A DNA stretch of 64,000 nt. Origin: Scandinavium sp036409475. GTDB taxonomy: Bacteria > Pseudomonadota > Gammaproteobacteria > Enterobacterales > Enterobacteriaceae. Under the pieces are notes generated by a model, which was given only the letters and a program-made list of their open reading frames with translations, was not told the origin of the DNA and did not search any database. The translations under genes and the position numbers were made by a program. This document shows positions 25,949 to 35,225 of this stretch, piece by piece; the stretch's first letter is position 1; the number at the start of each line of letters is the position of its first letter. Location of the stretch: positions 1-64,000 of the forward strand of contig NZ_JAYRCK010000012.1 of NCBI RefSeq assembly GCF_036409475.1, in the 5' to 3' direction.

Positions 25949-26201
25949 GCAGACGGATGACAAACCTCTAACGAATACCGTTTTGTCATGGGTAGTAGAA
26001 CAAAAAAATAAGGAAAATCAATTCATTGATTTTCGGCTGCTCACCACAAAGAAGGAAAAACCACGCTTTTTCCTTCTTTGTCAGCAATCTGAGGGGGCAT
26101 AAATGCCCCCTGCAGACGGATGACAAACCTCTAACGAATACCGTGTTGTCATGGGTAGTAGAACAAAAAACAAGGAAAACCAATTTATTGATTTTCGGCT
26201 G
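25930..26201 (-). repeat. Tandem 110-bp structured repeat, possible small RNA pair
   Basis: Two copies, 25930-26039 and 26093-26201, are about 95% alike. Each, on the minus strand, has three hairpins in order: GAAAATCAAT/ATTGATTTTC, ATGACAAA/TTTGTCAT and AGGGGGCAT/ATGCCCCCT. In the first hairpin of the copy at 26093-26201 a U-A pair is replaced by a U-G pair, which keeps the fold. Between the copies is a perfect 15-base-pair hairpin (arms 26046-26060 and 26067-26081). The region follows the importer's binding-protein gene. It may be a structured 3' end, a pair of small RNAs, or a non-coding repeat element. No protein is credible here. Confidence 0.6.
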
Positions 26202-26207
26202 ATAATA

Positions 26208-27158
26208 TTATTCAGACAACACAAATGGTGACTTTATTTTTGCAGCGTTATCTTTGGTTATTAATACGCAGTCAAACAACTGCTTCTCAGATGCCGCGCC
26301 TGTTTTGCCTGTTTTCAGGAAGGTATCTGCTTGCTCTACGGCTTTGGCCGTAAATGTCGCTACGGGCTGCATGACGGTATAGGCCAGCGCCCCCTCTTTT
26401 ACTGCGTCTACCGCATCTGGCGAGCCATCAAACCCACCGACGGTCACCTGCTTCAGCTTTCCGGCTTCTTTCAGTGCGGCAATAGCCCCTAACGCCATTT
26501 CATCATTGCCGCTGATAACCCCCTTCACTTTCGGGTTTGCCTGTAACAGGGATTGCATCTTGTTGTAACCCTGAGTACGGTCCCAGTTTGCGACTTCCGA
26601 CCCCGTTTTTTTAAGACCCGGGTACTGGCTCAGCACGGTTTCAAAACCATTTGCCCGGGTCGCGGCATTGTTGTCAGACGGTGGTCCTTTCAGTTCCACA
26701 TAGTCACCGCTATCTCCCACCTGTTGTACCCATTGCTGCGCGCCTAACGCCGCGCCTTGCGCGTTATTCGACACCAGCTGCGCCTTAGCCAAACCGCTCT
26801 GATTCAGTTCAGCATTAATAATAAAGACGGGAATATTCGCGGCGATAGCTTTTTTCACCGAACCAACAGAACCATCAGCATTAGCGGGGTCAAGAATAAT
26901 CGCTTTCGATTTATTGGTAATCGCAGTATCGATAAGCAGGCTCTCTGTGTTGGTATCGCCTTTATGTGCGCTGACCTTCGCCGTGTATCCCATTTTTTCA
27001 GCCGTTTTTTGTGCTATCTGGCCTTCGGTCAGCCAGTAAGGGTTCGAAGGGTCGTTGATAATGATAGTCATCAACCCGTTCGCCCATGTTGGTGTGGCGA
27101 AAATAGCGATCGCCGCGGCCGTAGCGGCCAGGATGAAACGTCTGCTGTTCTTATACAT
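26208..27158 (-). CDS. Periplasmic sugar/polyol-binding protein of ABC importer (EryG role)
   Basis: A 316-residue ribose-type binding protein. The signal peptide runs to about TWANG (residues 1-28), followed by the two-lobe fold with IIINDPSNPYWLTEGQ, AIILDPANADG, PVFIINAEL, ATRANGFETVLSQYPG, GVISGNDEMALGA and VGGFDGSPDAVDAV. It binds the substrate for the permease and ATPase encoded just upstream in the same operon. Because the divergent genes encode an erythritol pathway, erythritol or a close tetritol is the likely ligand. The structured repeats follow its stop. Confidence 0.85.
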   Translation of the reverse strand: MYKNSRRFILAATAAAIAIFATPTWANGLMTIIINDPSNPYWLTEGQIAQKTAEKMGYTAKVSAHKGDTNTESLLIDTAITNKSKAIILDPANADGSVGSVKKAIAANIPVFIINAELNQSGLAKAQLVSNNAQGAALGAQQWVQQVGDSGDYVELKGPPSDNNAATRANGFETVLSQYPGLKKTGSEVANWDRTQGYNKMQSLLQANPKVKGVISGNDEMALGAIAALKEAGKLKQVTVGGFDGSPDAVDAVKEGALAYTVMQPVATFTAKAVEQADTFLKTGKTGAASEKQLFDCVLITKDNAAKIKSPFVLSE

Positions 27159-27247
27159 AGTGTTGTTGCTCCGTTATTTGTAAGGTACAGATGTCGGACA
27201 ATATGTAGAACGGATACAACCCGGACTCCGCTCCGGTTAAAAACGCA

Positions 27248-28324
27248 TTAACGCCCCCGGCGACCGTACTGCAAGGTGTTGAGCAGAACCGCCAGAACAA
27301 TCACGGCACCCGTGAATACGGTCTGCCAGTAGGCTGAAACCCCGATAATGACCAGACCGTCAGAGAGGAAACCGATAACAAACGCACCGAGTAACGTTCC
27401 ACGAACGTTGCCACGCCCCCCCGTTAATGCCGCACCACCAATGACGACGGCGGCGATCGCGGTCAATTCGTATGTGGTTCCGGCGGTCGGTCCTGCTGAA
27501 GTCAGCTGCGAGGTGAGCACCAGTCCCGCCATCGCGGCACAGACTCCCGACAGGACATAAACGCTGATTTTGACGCGTTTTACCGGTACACCTGACAATT
27601 CAGCGGCCCGCTCATTACCACCAGACGCGTACAACCAACGACCAAACGCGGTTCTGCTCAGTAAGAAACCACAGGCCAGCGCAACAACGCCCAGAATCAG
27701 CACGCCAATCGGGATAGTAAAAATACGGTTAAATCCCAGCCAGTCGAAACCGGTGTTGCCTAATGCTGCGCTGCCCGATAATTTGTTGTAGGTCAGGCCA
27801 TTCGTCATGAGCAGAGCAATACCGCGCGCCACGTATAAGGACCCAAGGGTGGCCACAAACGCAGGTACCCGGCACCAGGCAATCAGGATGCCGTTCACCA
27901 GGCCTATCAGCGCGCCAACGGCCAACGTCAGGATCGCCACCGCCCAGACCGGGAGATAGAGCACCACGCCCAGCGCGTCAAGATTAATGCCTTGCATCAT
28001 AAAACCGGCGCAGACCCCGGCCAGACCCAGCGTTGAACCAACGGAAAGATCGATGCCGCCGTTCAAAATCACCAGCAGCATTCCAATTGCGGGCAGACCA
28101 AAAATCGCGACATGGGAAGCCATTGTCAGGAAATTGGCTCCGCTGAAGTAATTTGGCGACAGGAACGAAAACATGGCGATAATCACCAGTAATGCGATAA
28201 AAGCGCGTCCTTCAAGCAGAAGATGCGCCAGGCCAGGACCTTTTCTGGCACGTGTTTTGGTCTCCACTGGCAACACGGTCAGCGACTGGGTTCTGTCTGT
28301 CATGGTTTTAGCTCCCATTTTCAT
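27248..28324 (-). CDS. ABC importer permease, ribose type (EryF role)
   Basis: A 358-residue inner-membrane protein of the RbsC/XylH family with about nine or ten membrane segments. Family markers are GLPAIGMLLVILNGGIDLSVGS near residue 75 and ELTAIAAVVIGGAALTGGRG near residue 290. The start at 28324 overlaps the stop of the ATPase gene in an ATGA arrangement; an alternative ATG lies at 28303 with a GGAG site. It forms the channel of the importer and belongs with the binding protein at 26208. Confidence 0.87.
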   Translation of the reverse strand: MKMGAKTMTDRTQSLTVLPVETKTRARKGPGLAHLLLEGRAFIALLVIIAMFSFLSPNYFSGANFLTMASHVAIFGLPAIGMLLVILNGGIDLSVGSTLGLAGVCAGFMMQGINLDALGVVLYLPVWAVAILTLAVGALIGLVNGILIAWCRVPAFVATLGSLYVARGIALLMTNGLTYNKLSGSAALGNTGFDWLGFNRIFTIPIGVLILGVVALACGFLLSRTAFGRWLYASGGNERAAELSGVPVKRVKISVYVLSGVCAAMAGLVLTSQLTSAGPTAGTTYELTAIAAVVIGGAALTGGRGNVRGTLLGAFVIGFLSDGLVIIGVSAYWQTVFTGAVIVLAVLLNTLQYGRRGR

Positions 28325-29865
28325 TGTTGTGCCACCACTGACTCGCCGGAGGCAGCCATGATGCGTTCTTTCGTGACGCTGGAATCAAACACGGCTGAAA
28401 TACGGCCTTTTCTCATCACCACGATACGGTGAGCAATACTCAAACACTCGCCCACTTCGGAAGTGGAATAGATAACCGCCAGGCCTTTTCTGGCGCTATC
28501 AGTCAACAAACGGAACACTTCCGCTTTCGCCCCAATATCGATTCCCCGACTGGGTTCATCCAATAAAATCACTTTCGGATTGGTCGCCAGTATCTTCCCA
28601 ATCACCACTTTTTGTTGATTACCACCGGAGAGCGAGCGAATAGCCGCCTCACCGCCTGCCGTTTTCACCGTCACATTACGGATGCTGTCATCAATACGCT
28701 GTTTTTCCTTTCGCCTCGACAGCATCAATCCCCGAACACACGCGTTGATGCTGGCAAGGGTCAGATTTTCACCCACGGACATCGTCTGAACTAAACCATC
28801 CCGCTGACGATCCTCGGGTACTAACGCTAATCCACTGGCGATACGCTGGGAGATTGAGAGGCCGGATACCTCATTGTCCTCCAGAAGGACTGTGCCGGAT
28901 GACTGTGATAGTCGTCCGGCGACACACTCCATCAACTCCGTTCTGCCCGCGCCCATCAGGCCATAAATACACACAATTTCACCGCTGCGGACATCCAGAG
29001 ACAGGTTATCCACGAGCCGAATCCCCGCCTTTCCTTTCACGGTCAGGTCTTTTACCGAAAGCGCTGAAGCACCGAATGGATAGTCATTCGGCGGCGAGCC
29101 GAGATCAAAATGGTCGCCCACCATGTGGTGAACAATCCAGTCAAGGTCGATTTCATCGCGACGCGCATAGGCGGTCATCACGCCATCGCGTAACACAACC
29201 GCCCGGTCGGTTATCTCCAGCGCTTCTTCGAGGTGGTGTGAGATATAAACAATGGCGACGCCCTGGCAGGTCAGGTCGCGGATCACCTGAAATAACACCT
29301 TAACCTCGGCAGCGCTCAGTGCGGAGGTGGGCTCATCCATGATGAGGATCTGAGAATTCACCGACAGTGCGCGGGCAATTTCCACTATCTGCTGCTGGCC
29401 CAGTCGAAGATTCTCGACCGGTGTTAGCGGATCAATATCCTCTTCCAGCGACCGCATCAGGAGCTCGGTGATACGTTTTTCTTCGGCGTAATCCACACCA
29501 CCCGGCTTCATTATTTCCCGGCCGATAAAAATGTTGTCGCGCACATTCATGTTCGGTGCGAGATTCAGCTCCTGGTGGATGATGGAAATACCGTTATCTC
29601 GTGCATCCGTTGCAGAGTTGAAAATTTTTACCTCATTATTGAGGACAATCTCACCGCTGCTGGGGGTAATCACGCCGGAAAGAATTTTCATCAGCGTCGA
29701 TTTGCCCGCACCATTTTCACCAAACAAAGTTGTCACTTCGCCGCGGCGAACATCAAAATTCACCCCTTTCAGGGCATGTGTTGAGCCATACACCTTGCTC
29801 ACATTCCTCGCAGAAAGAATGATTTCACCTTTCGTTAAAGCCGGATGTAATGCAGACAGATTCAT
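28321..29865 (-). CDS. ABC importer ATPase, double-domain ribose type (EryE role)
   Basis: A 514-residue ATPase with two nucleotide-binding halves. The first has Walker A GENGAGKS (about residue 53), signature LRLGQQQIVEIARAL and Walker B ILIMDEPTSAL. The second has GLMGAGRTE as a degenerate Walker A, LSGGNQQKVVIGKIL and VILLDEPSRGID. This matches RbsA/XylG. It overlaps the DUF2291 gene before it and the permease gene after it by four bases each, so the three are translated in a chain. It powers uptake of the polyol handled by the divergent pathway. Confidence 0.88.
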   Translation of the reverse strand: MNLSALHPALTKGEIILSARNVSKVYGSTHALKGVNFDVRRGEVTTLFGENGAGKSTLMKILSGVITPSSGEIVLNNEVKIFNSATDARDNGISIIHQELNLAPNMNVRDNIFIGREIMKPGGVDYAEEKRITELLMRSLEEDIDPLTPVENLRLGQQQIVEIARALSVNSQILIMDEPTSALSAAEVKVLFQVIRDLTCQGVAIVYISHHLEEALEITDRAVVLRDGVMTAYARRDEIDLDWIVHHMVGDHFDLGSPPNDYPFGASALSVKDLTVKGKAGIRLVDNLSLDVRSGEIVCIYGLMGAGRTELMECVAGRLSQSSGTVLLEDNEVSGLSISQRIASGLALVPEDRQRDGLVQTMSVGENLTLASINACVRGLMLSRRKEKQRIDDSIRNVTVKTAGGEAAIRSLSGGNQQKVVIGKILATNPKVILLDEPSRGIDIGAKAEVFRLLTDSARKGLAVIYSTSEVGECLSIAHRIVVMRKGRISAVFDSSVTKERIMAASGESVVAQQ

Positions 29866-30515
29866 TTAACCTCCAGACTGATCGGTGTCACCAGCCAGTT
29901 ACCTGGGGTCAATAAACGAAATACGCCAACAACCTCTACGCGTTTTCCTGAGAGCGTTTCCCTGTCCAGCTTATCCAGCAACACGGTTTTTAATGCCCGG
30001 TTAAGCGCCGCGCCAGCATTCTGATAGTCAATCTGGTTGGTGAAGTCGCCGAATTGAATCTTCCCTGTAGAATCACGTAATTCGGTCCCTGTTAATATCG
30101 GCCCCGTTTGCAGGCGCAGCTTTATGTCCTCAGGGAAACCATTCACGCTAATGTTAAATATTCCAGATTTCCCCTCCCCGACGTTTCCCTGAAACCGGAC
30201 GGGAATAACCGGCAGCGTGGTACCAACGCCATATTTTTTTATCGCCTCGGCCTGATTCATTTTTAACGCTTCAGCCAGAAGAACAGCATCAACAGCGCGG
30301 GACTCAATACTGTTTTTAATCTCAGGGAAGGTTTTGTCGCCGTATGAGGCGGCGGAAAAACCTTGTTCCTGTTTATCCTGCACAGAACCGATGTGGACAA
30401 CCTGTGTATCCACAACCATCGCAATGAGCACCGCCATAACAGCGATACCCATTGCCGTATAACGTTTTACACGGCGGCGCGAGTGATGAGCTGATAGTGC
30501 GGAAACCCCAGACAT
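29862..30515 (-). CDS. DUF2291 membrane-anchored protein
   Basis: A 217-residue protein with one N-terminal membrane segment (about residues 22-44) and a periplasmic domain. The central SYGDKTFPEIKNSIESRAVDA and C-terminal PISLEV regions match the DUF2291 family as I know it, a group often encoded beside ribose-type sugar importers. Its exact role is not known. It is the first gene of the importer operon and overlaps the ATPase start. The ATG at 30515 is preferred to a longer frame to 30542 because it gives a basic lead and a normal anchor. Confidence 0.65.
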   Translation of the reverse strand: MSGVSALSAHHSRRRVKRYTAMGIAVMAVLIAMVVDTQVVHIGSVQDKQEQGFSAASYGDKTFPEIKNSIESRAVDAVLLAEALKMNQAEAIKKYGVGTTLPVIPVRFQGNVGEGKSGIFNISVNGFPEDIKLRLQTGPILTGTELRDSTGKIQFGDFTNQIDYQNAGAALNRALKTVLLDKLDRETLSGKRVEVVGVFRLLTPGNWLVTPISLEVK

Positions 30516-30927
30516 AATGTTGACCTCACAGACAATTAGCACAGACGGTATTTCTCCGCCCTGATGTTATAAATACGATAACTGCATGTGATGAGAATTG
30601 TGTTCCCGTTGCTAAATTGTCAATCTTGAATCTGCTTTTTTTCTTGATAGCGCGATCTGGATCTAACATTTATATACCACCCGGATCTCACACCATCTCC
30701 TGTTAAATGGCCTTTACTTCTCCAGTAGACAGGCCAAAAACAGGCCAAATTCGTGATCAACCTCGCCTTCCAAAATGAAATTTACTCTCCATAAAGAAAA
30801 ATAATTCACATGTTATGTTATCTCTGTGATAAATGAATAATAACGTTACTTGTCACAAAAAATCACACGCGATTAACATTAAAAGCATTACTCAACGACG
30901 ACGCTCAACCTGATAGCAGAGGTATTG
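30516..30927. promoter_or_regulatory. Divergent control region of the erythritol locus
   Basis: These 412 bases separate the importer operon from eryA and must carry both promoters. The eryA-proximal half is AT-rich. It includes TCACA half-sites (for example in TGTCACAAAAAATCACAC near 30852-30869) and a TGTGATAAATGA stretch, which could be poor CRP sites. No operator could be assigned with confidence. No gene is seen. Confidence 0.4.
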
Positions 30928-32490
30928 ATGGATAACCGTGACATCATTCTTGGACTGGACTCCGGCACTTCAGTCGTCAAAGCCGTAGCGTTTGATCCTG
31001 AAGGTGAGCAACTGGGCTGCGCATCAGCACGCAACAATTATTCGCGAAGCGAAGGCGGCGTGGCGCAGCAATCAATGAACCAGACCTGGCAAGATGCCGT
31101 CGCGGCCATTCGTAAACTGGCTGAACATGTCGATAACCTGGCCGCTCGTATTGTCGCAGTAGCCGTTACCGCTCAGGGTGATGGAACCTGGCTGGTGGGT
31201 GCCGGGAATCAGCCAGTAGAGGATGCCTGGATTTGGCTGGATGCTCGTGCCGCGCCAACGGTAGAGAAGCTTTCTCGCTCGCCGCTCGCGCGTGCTCGCT
31301 TTGAAGCCACCGGCACCGGGTTAAACACCTGCCAGCAGGGCTCGCAGATGGCTCACATGGACTGTTTTTATCCTGAGTTGCTGGACAGCAGCGAAGTCGC
31401 CCTCCATTGCAAAGACTGGCTGTATCTGAACTTAACAGGTGTCCGCGCAACAGACCCCTCTGAAGCCAGCTTCACTTTTGGAAATTTCCGCCATCGGCGC
31501 TATGACGACCAGGTGATTGCCGCTCTGGGTCTGGAACATCGCCGGCATCTCCTGCCGGAGATCGTCGACGGAAGCCAAATAACGCATCCATTAACCGCAG
31601 AGGCCGCCGCGCTGACAGGATTACGCGCAGGCACCCCCGTCAGTCTGGGGTTCGTTGATATGGTCATGACCGCTCTCGGGGCCGGAGTACATACGGGTGA
31701 AGCGAATACGGCCTGTTCGATTGTCGGGTCAACGGGTGTCCATCTCCATGCCGTCTCTACGGACAAGGTGTGGTTGAATCCGCAGCAAACAGGCTATGTG
31801 ATCCCCCTGCCCTGGCCTGATTACGTCACGCAAGTTCAAACCAATATGGCATCAACCCTGAATCTGGACTGGCTCCTGCACATCGCCAGCGAACTCCTTA
31901 ACAGCTTCAATGGCGAAGTCAGCCACGCCAGGCTCGTACAACACATCGATCGCTGGCTTAGCCAGGCTAAACCAGGCACCTTGCTTTACCACCCCTATAT
32001 TTCGGAAGCCGGAGAACGCGGCCCCTTCGTGAATGCTAACGCCAGGGCCAGCTTTGTCGGCCTGAGCTATAGCCACGGTTTTGCCGATCTGGTGCGTGCG
32101 GTGATTGAAGGCATCGGCTTCGCCGCCCGGGATTGCTATCAGGCAATGGGTGACAGATTGCCCGGTGAGTTACGCCTCACCGGCGGCGCGACCCGTTCTT
32201 CACAACTGCGCCAGATTCTGTCGGCCTGCATTGGTGTGCCAGTACGCAGCAGCAGGCGCGAGGAAGCGGGTGCTGCCGGGGCAGCCATGATGGCCGCAGT
32301 GGCCATCGGCGCCTATCCCTCAATGGAGCACTGTGTCAAAACATGGGTAACGCCACTTCTGGATAAACAGGAAGTCCCTTCGCCCGCGCTAACTGAACAT
32401 TATCAGCATTTATTTGGCTGTTATCAGCAGCTACGTAACGAACTTCCGTCTGCCTGGAATGCGTTAAAACATCCTTGCGCAGACGGCTAA
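30928..32490 (+). CDS. eryA: Erythritol kinase, FGGY family
   Basis: A 520-residue FGGY carbohydrate kinase. The N-terminal phosphate-binding loop reads ILGLDSGTSVVKAVAFD, and the C-terminal signatures include GFVDMVMTALGAG, ELRLTGGATRSSQLRQILS and EEAGAAGAAMMAAVAIG. In Brucella, EryA of this size phosphorylates erythritol to erythritol-4-phosphate. The ATG at 30928 follows an AGAGG site; the TTG one codon earlier is less likely. The gene leads the plus-strand operon eryA-eryB-eryC, which supports this identity over xylulose or glycerol kinase. Confidence 0.83.
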   Translation: MDNRDIILGLDSGTSVVKAVAFDPEGEQLGCASARNNYSRSEGGVAQQSMNQTWQDAVAAIRKLAEHVDNLAARIVAVAVTAQGDGTWLVGAGNQPVEDAWIWLDARAAPTVEKLSRSPLARARFEATGTGLNTCQQGSQMAHMDCFYPELLDSSEVALHCKDWLYLNLTGVRATDPSEASFTFGNFRHRRYDDQVIAALGLEHRRHLLPEIVDGSQITHPLTAEAAALTGLRAGTPVSLGFVDMVMTALGAGVHTGEANTACSIVGSTGVHLHAVSTDKVWLNPQQTGYVIPLPWPDYVTQVQTNMASTLNLDWLLHIASELLNSFNGEVSHARLVQHIDRWLSQAKPGTLLYHPYISEAGERGPFVNANARASFVGLSYSHGFADLVRAVIEGIGFAARDCYQAMGDRLPGELRLTGGATRSSQLRQILSACIGVPVRSSRREEAGAAGAAMMAAVAIGAYPSMEHCVKTWVTPLLDKQEVPSPALTEHYQHLFGCYQQLRNELPSAWNALKHPCADG

Positions 32491-32509
32491 CCTGCTTAAT
32501 GGAGTCATC

Positions 32510-34033
32510 ATGAGCGAAAAAATTCTGGATCTGTTTGTCATTGGTGGAGGCATCAACGGCGCGGGTATTGCTCGTGACGCCGCAGGCCGCGGTTTATCCG
32601 TGGTGATGTGTGAAAAAGACGACCTGGCGCAGGGGACCTCGTCTCGCTCAGGCAAGCTGGTTCACGGCGGCTTACGCTATCTGGAATATTATGAATTCCG
32701 CCTGGTGCGTGAAGCACTTATCGAACGCGAAGTGTTACTGAACGCAGCGCCGCATATCATCTGGCCAATGCGTTTTGTCCTTCCTCACAGTCCTGGCGAC
32801 CGCCCGGCGTGGTTAGTTCGGCTGGGGCTGTTTTTGTATGACCATCTTGGCGGTCTGAAAAAGCTGCCCGGCACCCGAACGCTGGATTTACACCGGGATC
32901 CGGAAGGCGCCCCGATTCTCAATTCATACCAAAAAGGGTTTGAGTATTCAGACTGTTGGGTCGACGACGCCCGGCTTGTCACGCTGAACGCACTGGATGC
33001 CGCCGAGCGCGGGGCGACCATACTCACCCGGACCCGCTGTGTTTCAGCCAACTGTACGCCTGAAGCCTGGGTCATTACCGTGCAAAATACGCAAACCGGT
33101 GAACAGCAAACCTTCCGGGCCAAAGCGCTGGTCAATGCCACAGGTCCATGGGTGCTGGATATCATCCATCAGGTCACCCAAACCCGCAGCAGCCGAAACG
33201 TACGCCTGGTGAAAGGCTCACACCTCATTGTGCCAAAATTCTGGGAAGGCCAGCAGGCCTACCTGATGCAGAATAATGATAAGCGCGTCATCTTTATTAA
33301 CCCTTATGAAGGTGACAAAGCCCTGATCGGCACAACCGATATTCCGTGGGAAGGTGATGCCGACGCCGTGACGGCCGACGATAGCGAACAACAGTATCTG
33401 CTGGATGCCGTGAATCGCTATTTCAAAATTCAACTGTGCGCCAGCGATGTGATCGCCCGTTTTTCGGGCGTGCGGCCGCTGTTCGATGATGGCAAAGGAA
33501 ACCCTTCGGCGGTCACGCGTGACTATGTGTTTGAGCTTGATGAACAACAGCCCCTCCCGTTGCTGCATGTATTCGGCGGGAAAATCACCACCTTTCGCAA
33601 GCTGGCCGAACATGCCCTGCAAAAATTGGGGCCTTTCTTCCCACAAATGGGCCCCGACTGGACTCGCGATGCCGTACTGCCCGGCGGCGAAATAGCGGAT
33701 GCCGATTTCGAAAGCTTCCTGCAAACGCTGAAAAGCAATTACCGCTGGTTGCCTCAGCGCCTGTGCAAACATTACGCCCGCTTGTACGGTGCACGTCTGC
33801 CCAGGGTGTTGGGGGAAGCGAAGCGCGTGGAAGATCTCGGCCTTCACTTTGGCGGATTATTGTATGAAGCCGAAGTACGCTATCTGGTGGAGAAGGAATG
33901 GGCCAGGCAGGCAGACGATATTTTATGGCGACGGACCAAACATGGCCTGCACCTGACCGAAATACAGCAACAGGCATTTGCCGACTGGTTTACAACAACC
34001 TATGGCGCCCCGCGTTGTGCAAAAGCCAGTTAA
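32510..34033 (+). CDS. eryB: Erythritol-phosphate dehydrogenase, GlpD-like
   Basis: A 507-residue FAD-dependent dehydrogenase of the GlpD family. The FAD loop is FVIGGGINGAGIARDAAGRG near the N terminus, followed by KDDLAQGTSSRSGKLVHGGLRYLE, and GGKITTFRKLAEHAL lies near residue 360. GlpD oxidises glycerol-3-phosphate; EryB is its counterpart for erythritol-4-phosphate, yielding a tetrulose phosphate and passing electrons to quinone at the inner membrane. It follows eryA after 19 bases and precedes eryC by 10 bases. Context is what favours EryB over GlpD. Confidence 0.83.
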   Translation: MSEKILDLFVIGGGINGAGIARDAAGRGLSVVMCEKDDLAQGTSSRSGKLVHGGLRYLEYYEFRLVREALIEREVLLNAAPHIIWPMRFVLPHSPGDRPAWLVRLGLFLYDHLGGLKKLPGTRTLDLHRDPEGAPILNSYQKGFEYSDCWVDDARLVTLNALDAAERGATILTRTRCVSANCTPEAWVITVQNTQTGEQQTFRAKALVNATGPWVLDIIHQVTQTRSSRNVRLVKGSHLIVPKFWEGQQAYLMQNNDKRVIFINPYEGDKALIGTTDIPWEGDADAVTADDSEQQYLLDAVNRYFKIQLCASDVIARFSGVRPLFDDGKGNPSAVTRDYVFELDEQQPLPLLHVFGGKITTFRKLAEHALQKLGPFFPQMGPDWTRDAVLPGGEIADADFESFLQTLKSNYRWLPQRLCKHYARLYGARLPRVLGEAKRVEDLGLHFGGLLYEAEVRYLVEKEWARQADDILWRRTKHGLHLTEIQQQAFADWFTTTYGAPRCAKAS

Positions 34034-34043
34034 GGAGGCAATA

Positions 34044-34976
34044 ATGACACTTTCTCTGTCGCTGAATACAAATCCGTTGGTTAACCGTATTGCCACCCCG
34101 GAAGAGCTGATTCATACCGTTGCCCACCAAATTCGCATTCGGGATATCCAGCTTACGCATGAATTCATCAACCCCAGCTGGCCCGCCTCTACCATCGCAC
34201 AGATGGTGAGACGAATGAAAAAAGCGCAACAGGCGACCGGGGTACGAATAACCTCAGGCATGACCGGGCCGTATGGGCGCCTGAACCATTTCGGGCATCC
34301 GGATGCCTCCGTGCGGCGCTACTATATAGACTGGTTTAAAACGTTTGCCGATATCACCGCTGAACTGGGCGGTGATGCGATCGGTTCGCAGTTCGCTATT
34401 TTCACCCAACAGGATCACAACGATCCTCAACGCCGGGAAGCGCTGATCGCCATTGCGATCGACTGTTGGGCGGAAGTGGCAGAGCATGCAAAGTCTGCGG
34501 GCCTGAAATATGTGTTCTGGGAGCCTATGAGTATCGGACGCGAATTTGGGGAAACTATCCCGGCCTGTCTGGCTCTGCAAAACAGGCTCAGCGCGACATC
34601 AATGGCGATCCCTTTGTGGATGATGGCCGATATCGATCACGGCGATGTGACCTCTGATGACCCACGGGATTACGATCCTTACGCATGGGCTGAAGCGGTT
34701 CCCCGTTACTCGCCCATTATTCACATAAAGCAAAGCATGCAGGATAAAGGCGGACACCGGCCCTTTACGGCACAGTACAATAGCAAGGGTCGGATCCAGC
34801 CCGAGCCTCTGCTTAGCGCATTCGCGCGCGGCGGGGCAAAAGATAATGAAATCTGTCTTGAACTCAGCTTCAAAGAACGCGAACCGACGGACAGCCACGC
34901 TATCGCTGAAATTGCCGAAAGCGTCGCCTTTTGGGCTCCTCATATTGATACCGGGATTCGGGACCTGAATATCTGA
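34044..34976 (+). CDS. eryC: Tetrulose-phosphate isomerase, EryC-like
   Basis: A 310-residue TIM-barrel protein of the xylose-isomerase-like sugar phosphate isomerase/epimerase family. Markers are FINPSWPASTIAQMVRRMK, HFGHPDASVRRYYIDWFK, FWEPMSIGREFGETI and the metal-binding MMADIDHGD. The Brucella EryC is 309 residues, close to this one. In the Brucella pathway it is one of three isomerases that carry the oxidised tetrulose phosphate toward D-erythrose-4-phosphate. AAGGAGG lies just before the ATG at 34044; the longer frame from 33978 overlaps eryB and is not used. Confidence 0.83.
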   Translation: MTLSLSLNTNPLVNRIATPEELIHTVAHQIRIRDIQLTHEFINPSWPASTIAQMVRRMKKAQQATGVRITSGMTGPYGRLNHFGHPDASVRRYYIDWFKTFADITAELGGDAIGSQFAIFTQQDHNDPQRREALIAIAIDCWAEVAEHAKSAGLKYVFWEPMSIGREFGETIPACLALQNRLSATSMAIPLWMMADIDHGDVTSDDPRDYDPYAWAEAVPRYSPIIHIKQSMQDKGGHRPFTAQYNSKGRIQPEPLLSAFARGGAKDNEICLELSFKEREPTDSHAIAEIAESVAFWAPHIDTGIRDLNI

Positions 34977-35012
34977 ACCTAATCACCGGGAACGGGCTGG
35001 ATTGCAGGAACG

Positions 35013-35200
35013 CATGATACCCTCTTTAAACATCGCCTTTATCAAAGCAAACTGGCACAGTGACACCGCTGTCCAGCCAGTGGTTTGATTCAGTTTCTTT
35101 AACATCACATTCAGTCGGTGGCCAAATTTGTTGATTTCTACACAGAACATGTTGTCAAAAAGGGCCAGCAGGCCACACCGGCAACCCTGCCAATCCATCA
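35013..35200 (+). pseudogene. Decayed type-II lumazine synthase (ribH2-like) relic
   Basis: Three frames give pieces of one protein in the right order. From 35013: MIPSLNIAFIKANWHSD, matching the N terminus of RibH2 enzymes (IAFIQARWHAD). From about 35086: DSVSLTSHSV, matching the SVVLTPHHFH motif. From about 35121: AKFVDFYTEHVVKKGQQA, matching the C-terminal DFFHAHFKVKG region. The middle, perhaps 75 residues, is deleted, and the frame breaks at least twice. The last piece runs into the upstream extension of the eryD frame, which explains the false long start. The gap between eryC and eryD is otherwise empty. Confidence 0.65.
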
Positions 35201-35225
35201 ACGCTCACTACCGAAAAACGAAATC

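Noticed and set aside
25930..26201. CRISPR array
   Set aside because: Only two repeat copies of about 110 bases with internal hairpins; no regular short repeats or spacers, and no cas genes in the window.
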